38,449 bases of DNA from Proteiniborus ethanoligenes (GTDB taxonomy: Bacteria > Bacillota > Clostridia > Tissierellales > Proteiniboraceae): NCBI RefSeq assembly GCF_900107485.1, contig NZ_FNQE01000031.1, positions 1-38,449 of the forward strand, written 5' to 3'. This document shows, in pieces, positions 35,901 to 38,449 of the stretch (the stretch's first letter is position 1; every line of letters begins with the position of its first letter). The notes below the pieces were generated by a model, which was not told the origin of the DNA, did not search any database, and worked only from the letters and a program-made list of their open reading frames with translations. The position numbers and the translations under genes are program-made.

Positions 35901-36887
35901 TTATAGATATTTTGATATAAAATCCTTTTGATTATGATTATTTTTTAAATCTTTATTATTAAGCTGAATGTACTTTCTTGTGGTTTCTAAAGCTGAATGA
36001 CCCATTATACGTTGTAATGTAAATATATCCATGTTTTCTTTAACTGCATTAGTAGCAAAGGTATGGCGTAGTACATAAGGGGTACATTTAGCATCTATCT
36101 TAGCATCTCTACCATATTTTCTAAAATTATAAGCTATATTATCAGGTTTTATTGGTCCACCATAAGTAGATAAAAATAAATATTCACTATTATTATCTAT
36201 TGAAATTGTTCTCAAATCTTCTAATAATTTAGCTACCTTATTACTAATAGGTATTTGCCTAAAAGTCCTCGTTTTACTAACCTCTGATTGTATATTTACT
36301 AAACCTAGCTTATAATCAATATCATTAATTTTAAGCTGTAGAGCTTCTCCTATTCTTATTCCACAATCTAATATCAATAACATTAGTACAAAGTCTCTAT
36401 ACCCTGCATAAGTTTCTTTATTAGGTTGTTTTAATAGTTTCTTTACATTTTTATCTGATAAGGGTTGAATAGTATCTTGAGGGACTCTTACAAGTTTTAT
36501 TTTATTAGAATAATTGATGCTTATGTATCCCTCATCATATAACCATTTTAAATAACACTTTAATGGCCTTATTCTTAAATTAATAGTACAAGGAGCATAT
36601 TCTTTTACTGTTATCATGTCCGCAATATACCCTCTAAATATATTAATTTCAACCTGCTGGTCTTCCATAGACCAACATGACGATACCACATAATCCTTAA
36701 AAAACTTCATAAAATACTTATGGTCTTCTAATGTTCTAGGTGTTAGTCCTTCCAATACCTTAAAGTTAATAAAGCTATCATGTATTTTAAAGAAATCTTC
36801 TAACAACATGGTGGTCTTGTCCTCATCGTTCGTCAACACTGGTGGTCTTGATTTGAACTTCACAGTCTTGCTAACCATTGCAATCAC
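35901..36887 (-). CDS. Tyrosine recombinase / site-specific integrase
   Basis: 328 residues. A SAM-like N-terminal core-binding domain (about 28-125) precedes the catalytic domain: R178 (CGIRIGEAL), K205, R274-H275 in TPYVLRHTFAT, H297 (GHSAL) and nucleophile Y306 (TRKYIQL). The first histidine of the HxxR motif is replaced by Tyr271. The gene lies 118 nt from the 3' end of tRNA-Sec, so it most likely integrates and excises this island. Start GTG 36887 has AGGAG 4 nt ahead; ATG 36878 is an alternative. Confidence 0.92.
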   Translation of the reverse strand: MIAMVSKTVKFKSRPPVLTNDEDKTTMLLEDFFKIHDSFINFKVLEGLTPRTLEDHKYFMKFFKDYVVSSCWSMEDQQVEINIFRGYIADMITVKEYAPCTINLRIRPLKCYLKWLYDEGYISINYSNKIKLVRVPQDTIQPLSDKNVKKLLKQPNKETYAGYRDFVLMLLILDCGIRIGEALQLKINDIDYKLGLVNIQSEVSKTRTFRQIPISNKVAKLLEDLRTISIDNNSEYLFLSTYGGPIKPDNIAYNFRKYGRDAKIDAKCTPYVLRHTFATNAVKENMDIFTLQRIMGHSALETTRKYIQLNNKDLKNNHNQKDFISKYL

Positions 36888-36947
36888 TCAACTCCTATTT
36901 TTAAAAATTAGGTAATCGACATGGTGGTTTAGTGAATTTTATAAATA

Positions 36948-36993
36948 AAAAAGCCCTAACCAATTTCACATAGTGAATTGATTAAAGCCTTGA
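36948..36993 (-). terminator. Terminator-like hairpin behind tRNA-Sec
   Basis: An imperfect stem (AAGGCTTTAATCAATTCA against TGAAATTGGTTAGGGCTT) with T6 following on the minus strand, just past the tRNA 3' end. It belongs to the island side and replaces the native terminator left at 29360. Confidence 0.55.
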
Positions 36994-37004
36994 TATTACT
37001 TATA

Positions 37005-37073
37005 TGGCGGGAATATGTGGGAATCGAACCCACCCAAGAGGCTCCTAACCCCTCGCGCTGGTTTTGAAGACCA
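37005..37073 (-). repeat. Proximal attachment site within tRNA-Sec
   Basis: The 3' part of tRNA-Sec repeated at 29386-29454. The longest identical run next to the point of divergence is 18 nt (37056-37073, anticodon arm), the likely crossover region. Confidence 0.85.
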
Positions 37074-37101
37074 GAGGGCACACCAGCACCCATCTACTCC
37101 C
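37005..37101 (-). tRNA. selC: tRNA-Sec (anticodon TCA)
   Basis: 97 nt including encoded CCA. The long acceptor arm pairs GGGAGTA with TATTCCC (one G-T). The six-bp D-stem with TGGT loop, anticodon stem CTGGT/ACCAG with loop CTTCAAA (TCA), long variable arm and GTGGG TTCGATT CCCAC T-arm all fit bacterial selenocysteine tRNA. It decodes UGA with SelB and implies that the host makes selenoproteins. The 3' part doubles as the island attachment site. Confidence 0.95.
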
Positions 37102-37129
37102 AATATGTTATAATTGTTGACATCAATTG

Positions 37130-37158
37130 ATTATAACATACTATTATTTTTGATTCAA
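37130..37158 (-). promoter_or_regulatory. tRNA-Sec promoter
   Basis: Minus strand: -35 TTGAAT (37153-37158), 17-bp spacer, -10 TATAAT (37130-37135) with extended TG, ending 29 nt before the mature tRNA 5' end. Confidence 0.75.
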
Positions 37159-37208
37159 GGAAAAATCATAAAAACACTTTTAAAAATCAGCTATGTCTAT
37201 TGAGGGAT

Positions 37209-38084
37209 TTATATATCATTTTCTAAGCCTGTTCTTATGACGAATCTTCCTTCATCTTCGTTATACTTCAAATGCACTTTCTTGTTTTTTTGTCTCTGTA
37301 TACTCCCATCAGCAAAATGTAAATCTATATCGAATATTAACATTATATCTCTTTCATAGTTAGTTATTTCATAGTTAGTTATTTGAAAGCTTTCCAATCC
37401 TACAAATGCAGTCTTATAGTATAATTTGAACTGACTATAGCTTATATCATTTTTCATATGTGAGTATTCCATTTCATATATTCTTCGATAATTGCCATTA
37501 ATTATGGAATTATAATGCTCTTTAACAACGTATATTGGACTAACGTAAGGATTATCTATAATTATATTACTAAAACCAATAGGTTCATTAAGCTTATATT
37601 TATTAAATTTATCTGTTCTTTTGCCTTGAATTAATATTTGTACCTTATGGATATTTTCCAATGATGTTAAACTGTTAACTATAGAATATATTATTAATGC
37701 TTCTTCTTTTTCATCTATTTTTTCATTTATGAATGCTTTGTTCAAATTCAAATATATAACAGAATTTTGAATATGAATTGAAATCATATTTGCTTCATCA
37801 GGAATTATATTAGCCAAACTACTGTCCTTTGTTCCTTTAAATAGTTCATTAATAACCACAGTTTCAGGTTTTTCATTTTCACTATTTACATTTCTAACTT
37901 CTTTAACTAATGTGCTTTTATTTTTATTAGGGAAAAAAAGCTCAATTTGTACTTTAGAGCCTTTAGGTGTTGGATTTATAGCAGGATAGTTAGCATCATC
38001 TTTATGTATTGTTGTATAGTTCTTACAGCTTACTAAAAAAACAACTAGCACTAATATTAAAAATATTATAAACTTATGTTTCAT
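37209..38084 (-). CDS. GerMN-domain lipoprotein
   Basis: 291 residues. A signal segment and lipobox LVSC (Cys20) anchor it to the membrane outside. A GerMN domain spans about 45-155 (VQIELFFPNKN, VINELFKGTKDSSLANIIP, and the VIYLNLNKAF strand), the fold of the spore germination and sporulation protein GerM. The C-terminal 120 residues are unassigned. ATG follows GGGGGA. An IS3-family element starts about 40 nt upstream, so its promoter may be altered. A 15-nt tandem repeat doubles ITNYE near residue 245. Confidence 0.85.
   Translation of the reverse strand: MKHKFIIFLILVLVVFLVSCKNYTTIHKDDANYPAINPTPKGSKVQIELFFPNKNKSTLVKEVRNVNSENEKPETVVINELFKGTKDSSLANIIPDEANMISIHIQNSVIYLNLNKAFINEKIDEKEEALIIYSIVNSLTSLENIHKVQILIQGKRTDKFNKYKLNEPIGFSNIIIDNPYVSPIYVVKEHYNSIINGNYRRIYEMEYSHMKNDISYSQFKLYYKTAFVGLESFQITNYEITNYERDIMLIFDIDLHFADGSIQRQKNKKVHLKYNEDEGRFVIRTGLENDI
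37357..37386. repeat. In-frame 15-nt tandem duplication in the GerMN gene
   Basis: Two adjacent copies of a 15-nt unit (CATAGTTAGTTATTT) encode ITNYE twice. Confidence 0.85.
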
Positions 38085-38120
38085 AAAAAATCCCCCATAT
38101 AGTTATAATGATATGCTCCC

Positions 38121-38449
38121 CTTGTAGTAGACAGTTAAAATAATAAAACTGTTCACTACAAGGAGGAGTATTTTTTATGGGAAGAAAAGGTGCATTTACA
38201 ACAAATGAGAAACTAGAATATGTCCATAGATGTTTAGATGGAATAGACTCCATTAATAATACTGCTAAACTTATTGGCGTTGACAATAGCACCTTAAGAG
38301 AATGGATTAGAAATTTTCAAGCACTAGGTGTTGATGGATTAGGTACTTCTAAGAATTCTTTTTATTCAGAAGAAATTAAGAATATAGCTGTAAGAGATTA
38401 CTTAGATGGAAAAGGATCATTAGCTGATATATGTAAAAAATACAAAATT
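38121..38449 (+). mobile_element. IS3-family element (IS150 group), left part
   Basis: The left end is near 38123 (TGTAGT...). It contains a hairpin (CTTGTAGT at 38121-38128 with ACTACAAG at 38155-38162, extended by GACAG/CTGT pairs) just before orfA. The right end lies outside the window. Confidence 0.7.
38177..38449 (+). CDS. IS3-family transposase OrfA, N-terminal part
   Basis: 91 codons to the window end, no stop. MGRKGAFTTNEKLEYVHRCL, followed by AKLIGVDNSTLREWIRNFQ, the GVDGL stretch and ADICKKYKI, is typical of the double helix-turn-helix OrfA of the IS150 group. It binds the IS ends and is usually fused to the OrfB integrase by frameshifting. ATG 38177 lies eight bases behind GGAGGAG. 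The minus-strand frame here is a shadow. Confidence 0.85.
   Translation, partial: MGRKGAFTTNEKLEYVHRCLDGIDSINNTAKLIGVDNSTLREWIRNFQALGVDGLGTSKNSFYSEEIKNIAVRDYLDGKGSLADICKKYKI

Larger units (their letters stand above)
29386..37073. mobile_element. Integrative genomic island in the tRNA-Sec gene (about 7.6 kb)
   Basis: Bounded by direct repeats of the tRNA-Sec 3' half (29386-29454 and 37005-37073, 65 of 69 identical, offset 7619). A tyrosine integrase gene lies next to the intact tRNA, the standard arrangement for tRNA-targeted islands. Every gene inside is on the minus strand. Contents: integrase, resolvase remnant, SLH protein, secreted protein, broken primase and DUF927-type helicase, secreted hydrolase, broken FtsK-like translocase. 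No relaxase or intact conjugation gene is seen, so the element looks non-autonomous. Confidence 0.88.

Noticed and set aside
38074-38292. Minus-strand ORF of 72 codons at the window end
   Set aside because: It is the reverse of the IS3 OrfA gene, which has a strong ribosome binding site and family motifs on the plus strand.
1-38449. CRISPR arrays or rRNA genes
   Set aside because: No spaced direct repeats or rRNA-like stretches were found on reading the window.

Overview
The window is AT-rich DNA from a spore-forming, anaerobic Firmicute of the Clostridia or Tissierellia type. The evidence is AddAB and SbcCD in place of RecBCD, a Spo0E-family phosphatase, a GerMN-domain lipoprotein, a Spo0A-box-like site, a textbook CIRCE operator, a bacterioferrous hemerythrin, and a selenocysteine tRNA. 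Genes carry strong Shine-Dalgarno sites and include TTG and GTG starts. Genus cannot be fixed from the sequence alone.

Layout. 1-77 is the 5' end of an IS110-family transposase gene (minus strand), followed by its non-coding end. 338-2036 (+) holds a small lipoprotein and an AlaX-type editing protein, and meets convergently, at a bidirectional terminator, the minus-strand set hemerythrin / unknown protein / aminopeptidase P. 4.2-10.3 kb holds a small membrane protein, a Cu,Zn-SOD-like protein (+), galE, glnS, a predicted AAA ATPase and rsgA. rsgA is preceded by a long leader with its own promoter, a 28-codon leader ORF and a chain of mutually exclusive RNA pairings. 10.7-13.9 kb has a double-P-loop ATPase and CIRCE-controlled htpG. 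13.9-25.9 kb is a DNA-repair operon in minus orientation: addB, addA, sbcD, sbcC, GIY-YIG nuclease. 26.0-29.3 kb has a membrane pseudokinase with an upstream Spo0A-box-like site, a DsrE-like protein, a Usp-domain protein, a small membrane protein and Spo0E.

29,386-37,073 is a genomic island of about 7.6 kb inserted in the tRNA-Sec gene. A complete tRNA-Sec lies at 37,005-37,101 next to a tyrosine integrase, and a 69-nt copy of its 3' half sits at the far end. Base-pairing logic indicates that the far copy is the original host 3' half and that the functional gene now carries a 3' half brought by the element. Inside, the replication and translocation genes (CHC2/Toprim primase, DUF927-type helicase, FtsK-like translocase, serine resolvase) are all broken. 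The integrase and three secreted or surface cargo proteins (SLH protein, small secreted protein, alpha/beta hydrolase) are intact. The window ends with a GerMN lipoprotein and the start of an IS3-family element.

The most interesting items are the rsgA leader, which looks like a translational attenuator of the kind known from antibiotic-resistance genes, and the tRNA-Sec island with its resolvable attachment-site history.
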